Notes: a model not told the origin generated them from the letters alone. A DNA stretch of 64,000 nt from an uncultured Pelagibacteraceae bacterium (GCA_902517455.1 CABYCN010000002.1:1-64000); one strand, 5' to 3'. Positions 50,392-60,204 are shown, counted from the stretch's first letter. Numbers and translations: made by a program.

Positions 50392-51093
50392 ATGATAAGA
50401 AACTCAATATTTTCGATTTTCTTTTTTTTTGGAATAATATTTATATCAATAATTTTTTTGCCTTCATTTTTCTTACCCCGAAAAATTGTTCTGTTTGGTG
50501 GAAAATTGATGGGATATTGGGCAGGTTTTTGTTTAAAATTTTTTATGTCAACTAAGATAATTATCAAAGGGGGGGAGAACATTGTTAATAATGATAAATT
50601 TTTTATAGCTTCATCTCATCAATCAATGTTTGAGACTTTTTACTTGCAAACTATTTTTAATTCACCAATTTTTATACTAAAAAAAGAATTAATTTTAATA
50701 CCAGTTTTTGGTTGGTACTTGAAAAAAATCGGATCTATTTCAGTAAAAAGAAATAAAATAACCAGAGATAATTTAGGTTTTTTAGATGATATTAGAAAAA
50801 CATTAGTTAATTCAGACCGCCCTTTAATAATTTTTCCTCAAGGCACAAGAGCCTTACCGAATGAAAGACCTCAATTTAAGAAAGGCGTATCAAGAGTATA
50901 TTCTGAATTAAAGATTAAATGTCAGCCAATTGCAATTAATTCAGGATATGTTTGGCCAAAAAAGGGTTTGAAGGTTCCAAATAAAACTATAACTATTTCA
51001 ATTTTAGAACCAATACCATCTGGTCTTCAAAAAGATGAATTTATTAAAATTTTAGAAAATAATATTTACTCAGAACTTAATTTATTAAATTAG
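50392..51093 (+). CDS. plsC: 1-acyl-sn-glycerol-3-phosphate acyltransferase
   Basis: A 233-residue acyltransferase with an N-terminal transmembrane helix. The catalytic motif is 'SSHQSMFETF', H-x4-E instead of the usual H-x4-D, a variant I recall from other alphaproteobacteria ('HQSMWET'). 'FPQGTRA' matches the acceptor-binding EGTR motif with Gln in place of Glu. It acylates lysophosphatidate in phospholipid synthesis. The end overlaps dnaN convergently by 4 bp. Confidence 0.9.
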   Translation: MIRNSIFSIFFFFGIIFISIIFLPSFFLPRKIVLFGGKLMGYWAGFCLKFFMSTKIIIKGGENIVNNDKFFIASSHQSMFETFYLQTIFNSPIFILKKELILIPVFGWYLKKIGSISVKRNKITRDNLGFLDDIRKTLVNSDRPLIIFPQGTRALPNERPQFKKGVSRVYSELKIKCQPIAINSGYVWPKKGLKVPNKTITISILEPIPSGLQKDEFIKILENNIYSELNLLN

Positions 51094-52202
51094 CCTTTCA
51101 TTGGCATAACAACAAAAATACTATCAAAATCTCCTGGATCTTTTATTAACGCTGGTGAACCTGTGTCATTAAAAAATATCTCTATTTTTTCTCCAATAAT
51201 CTGAGACGCAACATCGATTAGATATCTCGAATTAAAACTAATTTCTAAATCATGGTCAAATTTTACAACTAAAGTTTCCTTCCCATCTCCGCTATTTGTA
51301 TTATTTACAGATAAATTTAAAATATCTTTTGTTAAATTAAACTTAACACCATCTTTTTTGTCCAAAGATACAGAGGCAACCCTATCCACAGAATCTAAAA
51401 ATACTTTTAAATTTATCTCTAATTTTTTCTGATTGTTTTTTGGAATTACCTGAATGTAGTTTGGAAACTTCCCATCAATTAATTTAGAAATTAAAACACT
51501 ATTATTAAGCTCAAATTTTATTTTTGACTTTATGTTTGAAATTTTAACATCTCCATCATAACTATCTAACAAAGAGCATAACTGAAAAATGGTCTTTTTA
51601 GGCAATATAATTGGTTCAAAATCAATCCGCTCTTCTAATCTAATCTTAGATATAGACATTCGGTGACTATCAGTAGCTGCTGCAGTTAAATAACTTTTAT
51701 CCTCTACCTCAGTTTGGTGTAAATATATTCCACTTAGATAATGTCTAGTTTCATCGCTAGAAATTGAAAATTTACATTTGTTTAATAATTTTAATAATTG
51801 TTTAGATTTTATTGAAAATTGGTTTTTATTAAAGTCTTCATCGGTCAAAGGAAATTCTGAAGCACTTAGGGTATTCAAATTAAAAAAGGATTTTTCAGAC
51901 TCAATATGTAATTTACTAGCATCATTTAATGTTAAATTAATTTTTTTACCTGAAGAAAATTTTCTCACTATATCATACATAATAGAGGAAACAGTAGTTA
52001 TCTTACCCTCTTCAAAAACTTCTACATTATTCAACCGGTGAATAAATATTAAATCTAGGTCTGTTGCAGTTATAGTTAAATTAGAGTTTTGTGCCTCAAG
52101 CAATATGTTAGATAGTATTGGAAGAGTACTTCTTTTTTCAATAACACCTTGACAATAATTCAACGCTTGTTGAAGATCTTGTTGATTAACGTTAAATTTC
52201 AT
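51090..52202 (-). CDS. dnaN: DNA polymerase III beta clamp
   Basis: A 370-residue sliding clamp of normal length with three repeats; 'ILSNILLEAQNSNLTITATDLDL' (quoted in part as 'ILSNILLEA') opens the first, and the C-terminal 'IFVVMPMKG' is the peptide-binding groove end ('MPMR' type). It tethers polymerase III and repair enzymes. It overlaps the dnaA stop by 11 bp. Confidence 0.97.
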   Translation of the reverse strand: MKFNVNQQDLQQALNYCQGVIEKRSTLPILSNILLEAQNSNLTITATDLDLIFIHRLNNVEVFEEGKITTVSSIMYDIVRKFSSGKKINLTLNDASKLHIESEKSFFNLNTLSASEFPLTDEDFNKNQFSIKSKQLLKLLNKCKFSISSDETRHYLSGIYLHQTEVEDKSYLTAAATDSHRMSISKIRLEERIDFEPIILPKKTIFQLCSLLDSYDGDVKISNIKSKIKFELNNSVLISKLIDGKFPNYIQVIPKNNQKKLEINLKVFLDSVDRVASVSLDKKDGVKFNLTKDILNLSVNNTNSGDGKETLVVKFDHDLEISFNSRYLIDVASQIIGEKIEIFFNDTGSPALIKDPGDFDSIFVVMPMKG

Positions 52203-53604
52203 TTTCCTTATTATTAAATAATATCTGATTTTTTAATTTATTAATATTTTCAACAATTTCTGGATCTTTTTCTTTAAGCCTTTCTATAGTTTTGACTGAG
52301 TGAATAATTGTTGTATGGTCCCTATTTGAAAATTCCCTACCAATTTCTGGTAAGGATTTTGAGGTAAGAGTTTTAGTTAAATAAATGGCAGTTTGTCTTG
52401 GCCTAACTAAATATCTTGATCTCCTTGAGGATAACATTTCATTTTTACTAATTTTAAAAAATTTACAAACCAAAGTTTGAATCAAGTCAATTGTAACTTT
52501 GTTTTCTGATATATTCAGTAAATCTTTTAATACTATCTTGGTTTCAGATAGATTAGGCATCTTGTTATAAATTCTTGAAAAAGAAATTATTCTATTTAAA
52601 GCTCCAACTAATTCTCTGACACTTGTCTTTATTTCAAAGCTTATAAAAGTTAATATTTCTTTTGGAATTTCGAGTTTCTTTGAGTAAAGTAAATTTGACT
52701 CCTCTATTTTCTTCTCAACAATTTTTTTTCTCAATTCGTAATCTGGTTTTTGAATATCAACTACTAACCCACCTGAAAATCTGGATTTAATTCTTTCTTG
52801 CATTCTAGAAAGCTTATTAGGGGGTCTATCAGCAGAAACTATTATTTGAGAACCTTTATCAATTAAAGCATTAAATGTATGAAAAAATTCCTCTTGCATA
52901 GCCTCTTTGCCATTCATAAATTGAATATCATCAATTAAGAGTACATCTGTATTCCTGAAATATTCTTTAAATTTCACCATATTGTTAGATTTTATTGATT
53001 TAACAAATTGATACATAAACCGCTCAGCTGAAATAAACAAAACTTTATTTTCGTTTTTAATTTCAATTCCTATAGAATTTAATAGATGAGTTTTGCCCAT
53101 ACCTACTCCACCATAAATATAAAGCGGATTATAATGAGAAACATTTTCTGAAACTTTTATTGATGCCTCATACGCAAGTTTGTTACTTGATCCAGTAATA
53201 AAATTATCAAATTTTTTATTTGGATCAATTCTATTATATTGAAGATAAGTGTCTTTTATAAAAGAGACATTTTCTTTTAAAGCTAACTTTTTTAAATCTT
53301 CTTCACTTTTATTAATACTTCGCTCAACAATCTTGAACTCAATTCTTATTACGCTTTTTCTATAGTTTTTAATTACTTTTAAAATTTGATCTAAGTATCT
53401 TGAAGTAATCCAATCTCTTATAAATCTTGTAGGAACAGACAATAAGATATAACTATTAAATTCCTCAACAAAACTTATTTTTTTCAACCAACTTTCGTAA
53501 ATATCTGATCCTAATTTTTTTTTCAGATCTAATTGGATTAAATTCCAATTTAAAATTTCTGGATTTAAGTTTAGTAAATCATTATTAATATTAGATTTAT
53601 TCAT
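52192..53604 (-). CDS. dnaA: Chromosomal replication initiator DnaA
   Basis: A 470-residue AAA+ initiator: N-terminal domain I, a linker, the ATPase with 'GGVGMGKTHLLNSIG' and 'VLLIDDIQFM', and the DNA-binding domain IV signature 'GREFSNRDHTTIIHSVKTIE'. It binds DnaA boxes at the origin to open DNA. It is followed by dnaN. No recF is adjacent. Confidence 0.97.
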   Translation of the reverse strand: MNKSNINNDLLNLNPEILNWNLIQLDLKKKLGSDIYESWLKKISFVEEFNSYILLSVPTRFIRDWITSRYLDQILKVIKNYRKSVIRIEFKIVERSINKSEEDLKKLALKENVSFIKDTYLQYNRIDPNKKFDNFITGSSNKLAYEASIKVSENVSHYNPLYIYGGVGMGKTHLLNSIGIEIKNENKVLFISAERFMYQFVKSIKSNNMVKFKEYFRNTDVLLIDDIQFMNGKEAMQEEFFHTFNALIDKGSQIIVSADRPPNKLSRMQERIKSRFSGGLVVDIQKPDYELRKKIVEKKIEESNLLYSKKLEIPKEILTFISFEIKTSVRELVGALNRIISFSRIYNKMPNLSETKIVLKDLLNISENKVTIDLIQTLVCKFFKISKNEMLSSRRSRYLVRPRQTAIYLTKTLTSKSLPEIGREFSNRDHTTIIHSVKTIERLKEKDPEIVENINKLKNQILFNNKENEI

Positions 53605-53879
53605 AAATACGAGGAAGGTTCAGTTAGAACCATAATTCAATTATTGCAACAAATAATTTTCAAAAATGAAAAAAAAATTAAATCTGGGATTGTGTCTTTC
53701 AATATTTTAAAAAATGTTTAGTTAAAAATAAAATTCACAACTTTCAACAAATAAAATTTATAATTGAATCAGTAATGTTAGTTTGTTTACTAAATCTAAA
53801 TATAGTACTTAAAAAAGAAAAATTTATAGATTATGTAGTTTTTTAAGTTGAATTTTTTTAACAACCTCTGGTGTTAAAA
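53605..53879. other. Spacer dnaA / rpsT
   Basis: A 275-bp AT-rich spacer upstream of dnaA. It must hold the dnaA promoter. I see no cluster of TTATNCACA DnaA boxes, only a few poor matches such as TGTGAATTT (reverse complement), so there is no support for an origin here. Confidence 0.4.
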
Positions 53880-54140
53880 TTATATTGAAGAAATTTTTTT
53901 TGTTATCCTCGAGACATTTCTTGAAGCATTTTGCTTTTTAATAATTCCTGTTTTAGTAATCTTCATTAACTCAGAATTCAACTTAGGTAAGAATTTTAAT
54001 GCGTCTGATTTCTTTTTTTCTGCAATTAGAGAGTACATTTTTTTTAAAGCAGCCTTATATCTGCTTTTTCGTGCTTTATTTACTAATGTTTGTTTTGATA
54101 TTCTTCTAATTCTTTTAATAGCTGATTTTGTATTTGCCAT
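53880..54140 (-). CDS. rpsT: 30S ribosomal protein S20
   Basis: I start at the internal ATG giving 'MANTKSAIKRIRRISKQT', the standard S20 opening; the ORF track begins 21 codons earlier inside mutM. The 86-residue product is highly basic and of normal length. S20 binds 16S rRNA early in assembly. It sits between mutM and dnaA, as in many alphaproteobacteria. Confidence 0.97.
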   Translation of the reverse strand: MANTKSAIKRIRRISKQTLVNKARKSRYKAALKKMYSLIAEKKKSDALKFLPKLNSELMKITKTGIIKKQNASRNVSRITKKISSI

Positions 54141-54187
54141 ATAAGCAGGGGTATAGCTTGTGGAATTATTTTGGTCAATCAAATAAT

Positions 54188-55054
54188 CTATAATTTTTGG
54201 CATAATTCACAAAAAAAAGTTGATCTTTTGGAAATCGTTTTCTTTTTAATTATTCCGTGACATTTAAAATTTTTACAACTCAACCCTTCTTTCTCATAAA
54301 CTTTAAATTCTTTTTGATAATCTCCTTTTCTGCCAGACGTATTTTTAAAATCTCTTATGGTCGAGCCCCCTCTTCTAATTGCTTCTAGAAGAACTTTTCT
54401 AGAATTTTTAATTATTTTCCTACAGTCATCTTTTTTTAATAGATATGCTTTTTTACTAGGATTAATCTTGCTTAAGAATAGAATCTCACTTGCATAAATA
54501 TTACCAATCCCAGAAACAAATTTTTGATCTAATAAAAAATTTTTTATATTCTTTTTTTTATTTTTAAAAAAAGAAATGATATATTTTATATCAAACTCTG
54601 GCTGAAATGGTTCAGGTCCAAGATGAGAGAACTTTTGCTTTAGCTTGCTAATATCGTCGATAATTTCAAAGAAACCGAATCGTCTAGGGTCATTATAAAC
54701 AATTTTAAAATTATCAAAAATTATTTCTACATGATTATGTTTTTTGGGTAGAGTAGGTGAACTGTAAAAACTGGTATTTGTTATCAAACTTTTTTTATTT
54801 TGGTCAACCAAGTGTATCGTGCCAGACATTCCTAGATGTAAAAGACAATATCTTTTGTCAGATAAATGCAAGATTAAATATTTTGAGTATCTTCCAACTT
54901 TGATTATTTTTTGATTTTCCAAAATACTTGAAAAATTATAGGGAATCTTAAATCTAAGGTTTCTGTTTCTTACTATTACTTTTTTAACCTTCTTTTTATC
55001 AATTTTTTTGTGAAGTGACTGTCTGACCACTTCTACTTCTGGTAATTCTGGCAT
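54188..55054 (-). CDS. mutM: Formamidopyrimidine-DNA glycosylase
   Basis: A 288-residue Fpg/MutM. The N-terminal 'MPELPEVE' supplies the catalytic Pro2 and Glu3; Lys in 'HLGMSGTI' region and 'GIGNIYASEILF' helix-two-turn-helix follow. The C-terminal zinc finger has Cys pairs 'CKNFKC' and 'CELC'. It removes 8-oxoguanine and nicks the DNA. It diverges from ubiE by 32 bp. Confidence 0.97.
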   Translation of the reverse strand: MPELPEVEVVRQSLHKKIDKKKVKKVIVRNRNLRFKIPYNFSSILENQKIIKVGRYSKYLILHLSDKRYCLLHLGMSGTIHLVDQNKKSLITNTSFYSSPTLPKKHNHVEIIFDNFKIVYNDPRRFGFFEIIDDISKLKQKFSHLGPEPFQPEFDIKYIISFFKNKKKNIKNFLLDQKFVSGIGNIYASEILFLSKINPSKKAYLLKKDDCRKIIKNSRKVLLEAIRRGGSTIRDFKNTSGRKGDYQKEFKVYEKEGLSCKNFKCHGIIKKKTISKRSTFFCELCQKL

Positions 55055-55086
55055 TTAGTATTATATTCAACCCATTATTTATTATT

Positions 55087-55791
55087 ATGCAACAATATCT
55101 ACAAAACAAAAAAGGACTAGTGAAAAATGTTTTTAATAAGGTCTACGATCGATATGACCTTATGAATGATTTCATGTCTTTAGGTATTCACAGACTTTGG
55201 AAAAAAAATCTTTTAAATATGATGAATCCCTCATCAAATCAAAATTTAATTGATGTAGCATGTGGAACCGGTGATATTGCTGAACTTTTTTTAAATAATA
55301 CAAATAAATTAACCCCCATAACTTGTGTTGATCCTAATAAAGGTATGATCCTAAAAGGTATTGAGAAACTTAAAAAATTTAAAAATATAAATTGGGTGAT
55401 TGGATCTGCAGAAAAACTCCCCCTTGAAGATAACTTTTTTGATTTTTATACTATAAGTTTTGGTTTAAGAAATACTAAAAATTTAGATAAATCTTTGACT
55501 GAAGCTTATCGCGTTTTAAAGCCAGGTGGTCGTTTTTTTTGTCTTGAATTTTCAAAAATACAAAATCCAGATCTAGATTTTATCTACAATAATTACTCAA
55601 AGCTTATACCTTTGATTGGTAAATTAATTGTTGGTGAAAGAGAACCCTATGATTATCTTGTTCAGAGTATAGCGAATTTTTTACATCAAGAAGAATTAAT
55701 TGATTTAATGAAAAAAAACGGTTTTGAGAAAAATTCATATAGAAATTTGTCTGGTGGAATAGTCTCTATACATAGCGGCTGGAAAATTTGA
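55087..55791 (+). CDS. ubiE: Ubiquinone biosynthesis methyltransferase UbiE
   Basis: A 234-residue class I methyltransferase with 'YDRYDLMNDFMSLGIHRLWK', the SAM motif 'DVACGTGDIAELF' and 'AYRVLKPGGRFFCLEFSK', matching UbiE. It C-methylates the demethoxyubiquinol ring. It starts the ubiE-ubiB-coaBC-dut run and its stop overlaps the ubiB start in TGATG. Confidence 0.96.
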   Translation: MQQYLQNKKGLVKNVFNKVYDRYDLMNDFMSLGIHRLWKKNLLNMMNPSSNQNLIDVACGTGDIAELFLNNTNKLTPITCVDPNKGMILKGIEKLKKFKNINWVIGSAEKLPLEDNFFDFYTISFGLRNTKNLDKSLTEAYRVLKPGGRFFCLEFSKIQNPDLDFIYNNYSKLIPLIGKLIVGEREPYDYLVQSIANFLHQEELIDLMKKNGFEKNSYRNLSGGIVSIHSGWKI

Positions 55792-57359
55792 TGTTCAAAA
55801 GAATAATCACTTTGTTTAAACTTGGGAGAAAAGTAGCTCAATCAGATATACTTAATATTTCCTCACAATTTCATGAACCACCATTTTCATTAAAAATTAT
55901 ATTTAAGATTTTATCATTTTCTTTTTCAAAAAAAAAAAAAATAGACAAAGTTAAAGATGAAGGAGAGAGACTTTCTAGCTCGTTAGAGTCTATGGGAACT
56001 ACATTTATTAAACTAGGGCAATTTTTAGCAACACGACCTGACATTATTGGTGACCAACTTTCTAAAAAACTTGAAAATTTACAAGATAAACTTCCAGCTT
56101 TTTCACTTGTTCAGGCGAGAGAAATAATTAAAAAAGATCTAGGTGAAAAAACTTTTAACACTATAATTAATTTGAGTGAACCCGTAGCTGCAGCTTCTAT
56201 TGCACAAGTTCACAAAGCTCAAATTAACGATAATGGGACTTTAAAAGATGTGGCTATTAAAATATTACGCCCAAATATAAAAAAAATATTTAATGAAGAA
56301 ATAGATGCGATTATGCTTTTTGCTTTTTTGATCGAGTCGTTAATAAAAAAAACTAAAAGGCTTAAATTAGTCGAAGTAGTTTTTTTATTAAAGGAAATTA
56401 CAAATCTCGAAATGGACTTAAGGTTTGAGGCCGCAGCTGCAAATGAATATTCTGAAAATACTAAAAATGATGCTGGCTTTAGAGTCCCAAAAATTTATTG
56501 GAATTTTACCAGCGAAAATGTAATGACACTTGACTGGGTGGAGGGCATTTCTATCAGAGAAACAGAGGAACTTAAGAGAAGAGACTTCAATACTGAAAAA
56601 ATTTCTGAGGATATTATTCAAAATTTTTTACGGCATGCAGTGAGGGATGGATTCTTTCATGCAGATATGCATCAAGGCAATATATTTATAGATAACAATG
56701 GTCATATTGTACCAATTGACTTTGGTATTATGGGTAGATTAGATAAAATAAGTAAAAGATTTTTAGCTGAAATACTATTTGGTTTTATTCAAAGAGATTA
56801 TCGAAAAGTTGCTGAAGTACATTTGGTTGCTGGATTAGTTCCTAAAGAAGTTCCAATTGATGATTTAGCACAGGCTCTGAGGTCAATTGGTGAACCAATA
56901 TTCGGCCAAGCTGTAAAAGATATTTCAGGAGGAAAGTTATTAAAACAATTATTTGAAGTTACTGAAAAATTTAATATGCAAACTCAACCTCAGCTTTTGA
57001 TGTTACAAAAAACAATGGTAGTAGTAGAGGGAGTTGCTAGAAAGTTAAATCCAAATACTAATATTTGGACAACATCTAAACCTGTTCTTGAAAATTGGTT
57101 AAAAGAAACAAAAGATCCAATAAGAACTTTAAACGAGACTCTACAGAACACGTCTGAAGTAATTAAAAGATTACCAGAATTTCCTGAAATAATGGATAAA
57201 GCAAATCAAGCCCTCACATATTTAGCAAGTGGTCAAATTCCACAAAATTCCAATTCTTATACAGCTTTAAATGCCAAAAAATCTGAAATGACAGCTTTTA
57301 GAAATCAGTCAATTATTGGTTTATTAATCCTTGTAATTTTTGGTCTATTAGTATTTTAA
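55791..57359 (+). CDS. ubiB: UbiB atypical kinase (ubiquinone synthesis)
   Basis: The ORF track starts on a TTG; the next codon, ATG at 55791, is the likelier start. The 522-residue ABC1/ADCK protein has the KxGQ motif 'FIKLGQFLATRPDI', the Ala-rich loop 'AAASIAQVHKA', 'FHADMHQGNIFI' and 'DFGIMG', and C-terminal membrane helices. UbiB is an ATPase that helps extract and deliver ubiquinone precursors. Confidence 0.95.
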   Translation: MFKRIITLFKLGRKVAQSDILNISSQFHEPPFSLKIIFKILSFSFSKKKKIDKVKDEGERLSSSLESMGTTFIKLGQFLATRPDIIGDQLSKKLENLQDKLPAFSLVQAREIIKKDLGEKTFNTIINLSEPVAAASIAQVHKAQINDNGTLKDVAIKILRPNIKKIFNEEIDAIMLFAFLIESLIKKTKRLKLVEVVFLLKEITNLEMDLRFEAAAANEYSENTKNDAGFRVPKIYWNFTSENVMTLDWVEGISIRETEELKRRDFNTEKISEDIIQNFLRHAVRDGFFHADMHQGNIFIDNNGHIVPIDFGIMGRLDKISKRFLAEILFGFIQRDYRKVAEVHLVAGLVPKEVPIDDLAQALRSIGEPIFGQAVKDISGGKLLKQLFEVTEKFNMQTQPQLLMLQKTMVVVEGVARKLNPNTNIWTTSKPVLENWLKETKDPIRTLNETLQNTSEVIKRLPEFPEIMDKANQALTYLASGQIPQNSNSYTALNAKKSEMTAFRNQSIIGLLILVIFGLLVF

Positions 57360-57367
57360 TTTAGGAG

Positions 57368-58573
57368 ATGAAAAACTTAAAAAATAAAAAAATTTTACTC
57401 ATTATTTGTGGTGGGGTATCTGCATACAAAAGTCTTGAATTAATTAGATTATTCAAAAAAAAAGATGCCGAAATAAAAACTATTTTAACTAAGAATGCGA
57501 AAGAATTTGTAACACCATTGTCAGTTGCTTCATTATCACAAGGAAAAGTTTATGATGATCTTTTTAATGTAGAAAATGAGTCAGAGATGGATCATATTGC
57601 ATTATCTAGATGGGCTGATGTAATAATTGTTTCTCCAGCTACAGCAAACACGATCTCTAAACTCAGCCAAGGCTCATCCGAAGACCTCGCTTCAACTGTA
57701 ATTCTAGCTTCAAATAAACCAGTATTTTTAGTACCAGCAATGAATGTTAGAATGTGGGAACATAAATCAACAAGAAACAATTTAGTAAAATTAAAAAGTT
57801 ATGGTTATAAAACTATTGGTCCAATTATAGGTGAAATGGCATGTGGAGAATATGGAGAAGGAAAAATGGCTGAACCCACTGATATTTTAAATGAAATTAA
57901 TATTTTTTTATTAAGTCAATCAAACAATAAGAAAATTAAAGTTTTAATAACTGCAGGACCAACAAATGAGTATTTAGATCCAGTCAGATTTATAACTAAT
58001 AAGTCAAGTGGGAAACAAGGCTATGAAATAGCAAATAGTTTATTAAAAAGAGGATTTGATACAACATTAATATCTGGTCCTACTAACCTTGATGTTGACA
58101 ACAAAATCAATCTAATAAAAGTAAATACTGCTGAAGAAATGTTTAAAGCGACCCAGAAAAATTTACCAATTGATATAGCTATTTTTTCTGCTGCCGTATC
58201 AGATTTCAAAATCATAAGAAAAAAAGAAAACAAAATTAAAAAACAAGAAAATCTAACAGTTAACCTGGAAAAAAATATTGATATATTAAACTATGTGTCA
58301 AATCATAATTTTATGAGGCCAAAATTAGTTATAGGTTTTGCAGCGGAAACTCAAGATTTAGATAGAAATGCAATTATGAAACTTACAAATAAAAATTGTG
58401 ATTGGATTATAGCTAATGATGTATCAAAAAAAGATAGGGGTTTTAACAGTGATTATAATGAAGTTACTATTCATTACAAAGATAAAAAAAAAACTAAAGA
58501 AGTACTTTCATTTAAAAAAAAGTCAGAAATATCTGAGGAAATTGTAGATAGAATTGTTGCTCAAATTAATTAA
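57368..58573 (+). CDS. coaBC: Bifunctional phosphopantothenoylcysteine synthetase/decarboxylase CoaBC
   Basis: A 401-residue fusion. The CoaC flavoprotein half has 'GGVSAYKSLELI', 'PAMNVRMWEH' and the active-site Cys in 'GEMACGEYGEG' (about 158). The CoaB half has 'TAGPTNEYLDPVRFITN' and 'AAVSDF'. It makes 4'-phosphopantetheine for CoA. An AGGAG precedes the ATG, and the stop shares its last base with the dut start. Confidence 0.96.
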   Translation: MKNLKNKKILLIICGGVSAYKSLELIRLFKKKDAEIKTILTKNAKEFVTPLSVASLSQGKVYDDLFNVENESEMDHIALSRWADVIIVSPATANTISKLSQGSSEDLASTVILASNKPVFLVPAMNVRMWEHKSTRNNLVKLKSYGYKTIGPIIGEMACGEYGEGKMAEPTDILNEINIFLLSQSNNKKIKVLITAGPTNEYLDPVRFITNKSSGKQGYEIANSLLKRGFDTTLISGPTNLDVDNKINLIKVNTAEEMFKATQKNLPIDIAIFSAAVSDFKIIRKKENKIKKQENLTVNLEKNIDILNYVSNHNFMRPKLVIGFAAETQDLDRNAIMKLTNKNCDWIIANDVSKKDRGFNSDYNEVTIHYKDKKKTKEVLSFKKKSEISEEIVDRIVAQIN

Positions 58574-59010
58574 TGGCTAAAGTACTAATAAAAAAGTTAA
58601 ATCCAGCAGTAAAACTACCTGTCTACAAAACCAGTGGTGCTTCTGGTATGGATTTAATGGCATTTATTAAAGAACCCATAAATATAAAACCAAAAACATC
58701 CTCTTTAATTCCTACAGGATTATCAGTAGCATTTTCTTTAGGTTATGAAATACAAATTAGACCTAGATCTGGCTTAGCAGCAAAAAACAATATAAGCGTT
58801 TTAAATACACCTGGAACTATTGATAGTGATTATAGAGGTGAAATAAAAGTTATTATCTTTAATCATGGAAATGATAGTTTTGTAATTAAAAATGGTGACC
58901 GTATTGCTCAGATAGTATTATCTCCTATAATTAAGATGGAATTAGAAGAAACAAATGAATTACCAAAAACAATAAGGGGAGAAAGGGGGTTTGGTTCTAC
59001 GGGTAAATGA
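58573..59010 (+). CDS. dut: dUTP diphosphatase
   Basis: A 145-residue trimeric dUTPase with motif 1 'SGASGMDL', motif 2 'PRSGLAAKN', motif 3 'GTIDSDYRGEI', motif 4 'DRIAQIVL' and the C-terminal 'RGERGFGSTGK'. It hydrolyses dUTP to dUMP. The coaBC-dut order is widely conserved. Its end overlaps the HesA/MoeB-like gene by 4 bp. Confidence 0.97.
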   Translation: MAKVLIKKLNPAVKLPVYKTSGASGMDLMAFIKEPINIKPKTSSLIPTGLSVAFSLGYEIQIRPRSGLAAKNNISVLNTPGTIDSDYRGEIKVIIFNHGNDSFVIKNGDRIAQIVLSPIIKMELEETNELPKTIRGERGFGSTGK

Positions 59011-59753
59011 ATTCAAAATTAAATAAAATTCAAATTAAAAGGTTTTCTAGACAAATTATATTAAGAAATATTGGTATCCAGGGCCAAAAAAGAATTATTC
59101 AATCTAAAGTACTTATAGTCGGTATGGGAGGCCTAGGTTGTCCTGTTGCAGAATTTTTAACAAGGGCAGGGATTGGCTCTTTAGGAATAATAGACTCAGA
59201 CAAAGTTGATTTATCAAATATTCATCGTCAAAGCCTTTATAACATCGATGATTTAAATAAATCTAAAGTAACTATTGCTAAAAAAAAATTAAATAAAATT
59301 AACCCCAAAACAAAAATAATCTCTTATAAATTAAGACTTAAAGATAATAATTATAAAAAAATTATTAGAAAGTATGATTACGTTATTGATGGTTCTGATA
59401 ACTTTAAAACCAAATTCCTACTAAATGATTTTTGTAAATTGTCCAAGAAATTTCTTGTTGCTGGAGCTATCAGTAAGTTTAATGGGCACGTTTTTACATT
59501 TGATTTTAAAAATAAAAAAACCCCCTGCATAAGATCTTTTTTTCAAGAAAAAGAGATTTCAGACGACATTCTGAATTGTGAGTACGAAGGAATTTTAGGA
59601 ACGGTTGCAGGTATTATAGGTACTATTCAGGCGAATGAAATTTTAAAAAGAATTTTAAATATTGGTAAAAGTCTCAACGGTTATATTTTGATTATAGATT
59701 TTTTAAATTTAGATTTTAGAAAAGTAAAACTAAAAAAATTGAAAAATGTTTAA
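59007..59753 (+). CDS. HesA/MoeB/ThiF-like adenylating enzyme
   Basis: A 248-residue E1-like protein with 'GMGGLGCPVAEFLTRAG' (nucleotide motif), 'DSDKVDLSNIHRQ' and 'DGSDNFKTKFLLND'. It activates the C-terminal Gly of a sulfur carrier (MoaD/ThiS type). The zinc cysteines of MoeB are missing: 'TPCIRSFF' keeps one Cys where C-x2-C is expected, and no C-terminal pair exists. The partner is not in the window. It overlaps the SH3 gene by 8 bp. Confidence 0.85.
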   Translation: MNSKLNKIQIKRFSRQIILRNIGIQGQKRIIQSKVLIVGMGGLGCPVAEFLTRAGIGSLGIIDSDKVDLSNIHRQSLYNIDDLNKSKVTIAKKKLNKINPKTKIISYKLRLKDNNYKKIIRKYDYVIDGSDNFKTKFLLNDFCKLSKKFLVAGAISKFNGHVFTFDFKNKKTPCIRSFFQEKEISDDILNCEYEGILGTVAGIIGTIQANEILKRILNIGKSLNGYILIIDFLNLDFRKVKLKKLKNV

Positions 59754-60204
59754 AAAATTTTATTTTAAAAATATTTTGGTAATTTTGTTTTTTCTATTTT
59801 TTACCTCTGCTACTTTGGCTGATGATATTTTTTTATCTTTAAAAAAAGATAAAGTAAATGTCAGATATGGACCAAGCTTTGAGTCACCCATAAAATTTGT
59901 TTATAGAAAGATCAATTTACCCATAAAGCAAATAGATAAAAAAGAAAATTTCAGAAGAATTATAGATCTCAAAAATAATAGCGGGTGGATTCACATATCC
60001 CAATTAAAAAAAACAAATTCATTGATTGCTCTAAAAGACAAAACTTTATTTAAAAAACCAAGTAATTTATCACAACCAATAGCTAAAATAAAAACTGGAA
60101 GAGTTTTAATTGTAAAAAAATGTGATCGCGATTGGTGTAAAATTCTATCAGGAAGATTTAAAGGGTGGATTGATAAAAAAAATCTTTGGGGAAATATAAA
60201 ATAA
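59746..60204 (+). CDS. Exported bacterial SH3-domain protein
   Basis: A 152-residue protein with an N-terminal signal peptide ('ILVILFFLFFTSATLADD') and two bacterial SH3-type repeats ('KKDKVNVRYGPSFESPI' and 'LFKKPSNLSQPIAKIKTG', each ending in a 'GWI' strand). Such proteins sit in the periplasm and bind envelope ligands, possibly peptidoglycan. The role is not established. Confidence 0.85.
   Translation: MFKKFYFKNILVILFFLFFTSATLADDIFLSLKKDKVNVRYGPSFESPIKFVYRKINLPIKQIDKKENFRRIIDLKNNSGWIHISQLKKTNSLIALKDKTLFKKPSNLSQPIAKIKTGRVLIVKKCDRDWCKILSGRFKGWIDKKNLWGNIK

Noticed and set aside
53605-53879. Replication origin beside dnaA
   Set aside because: No cluster of DnaA boxes is visible, and in alphaproteobacteria the origin is often away from dnaA.
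54141-54203. N-terminal extension of S20 in the ORF track
   Set aside because: It starts inside mutM; S20 proteins begin 'MANTKSA', which is the internal ATG at 54140.
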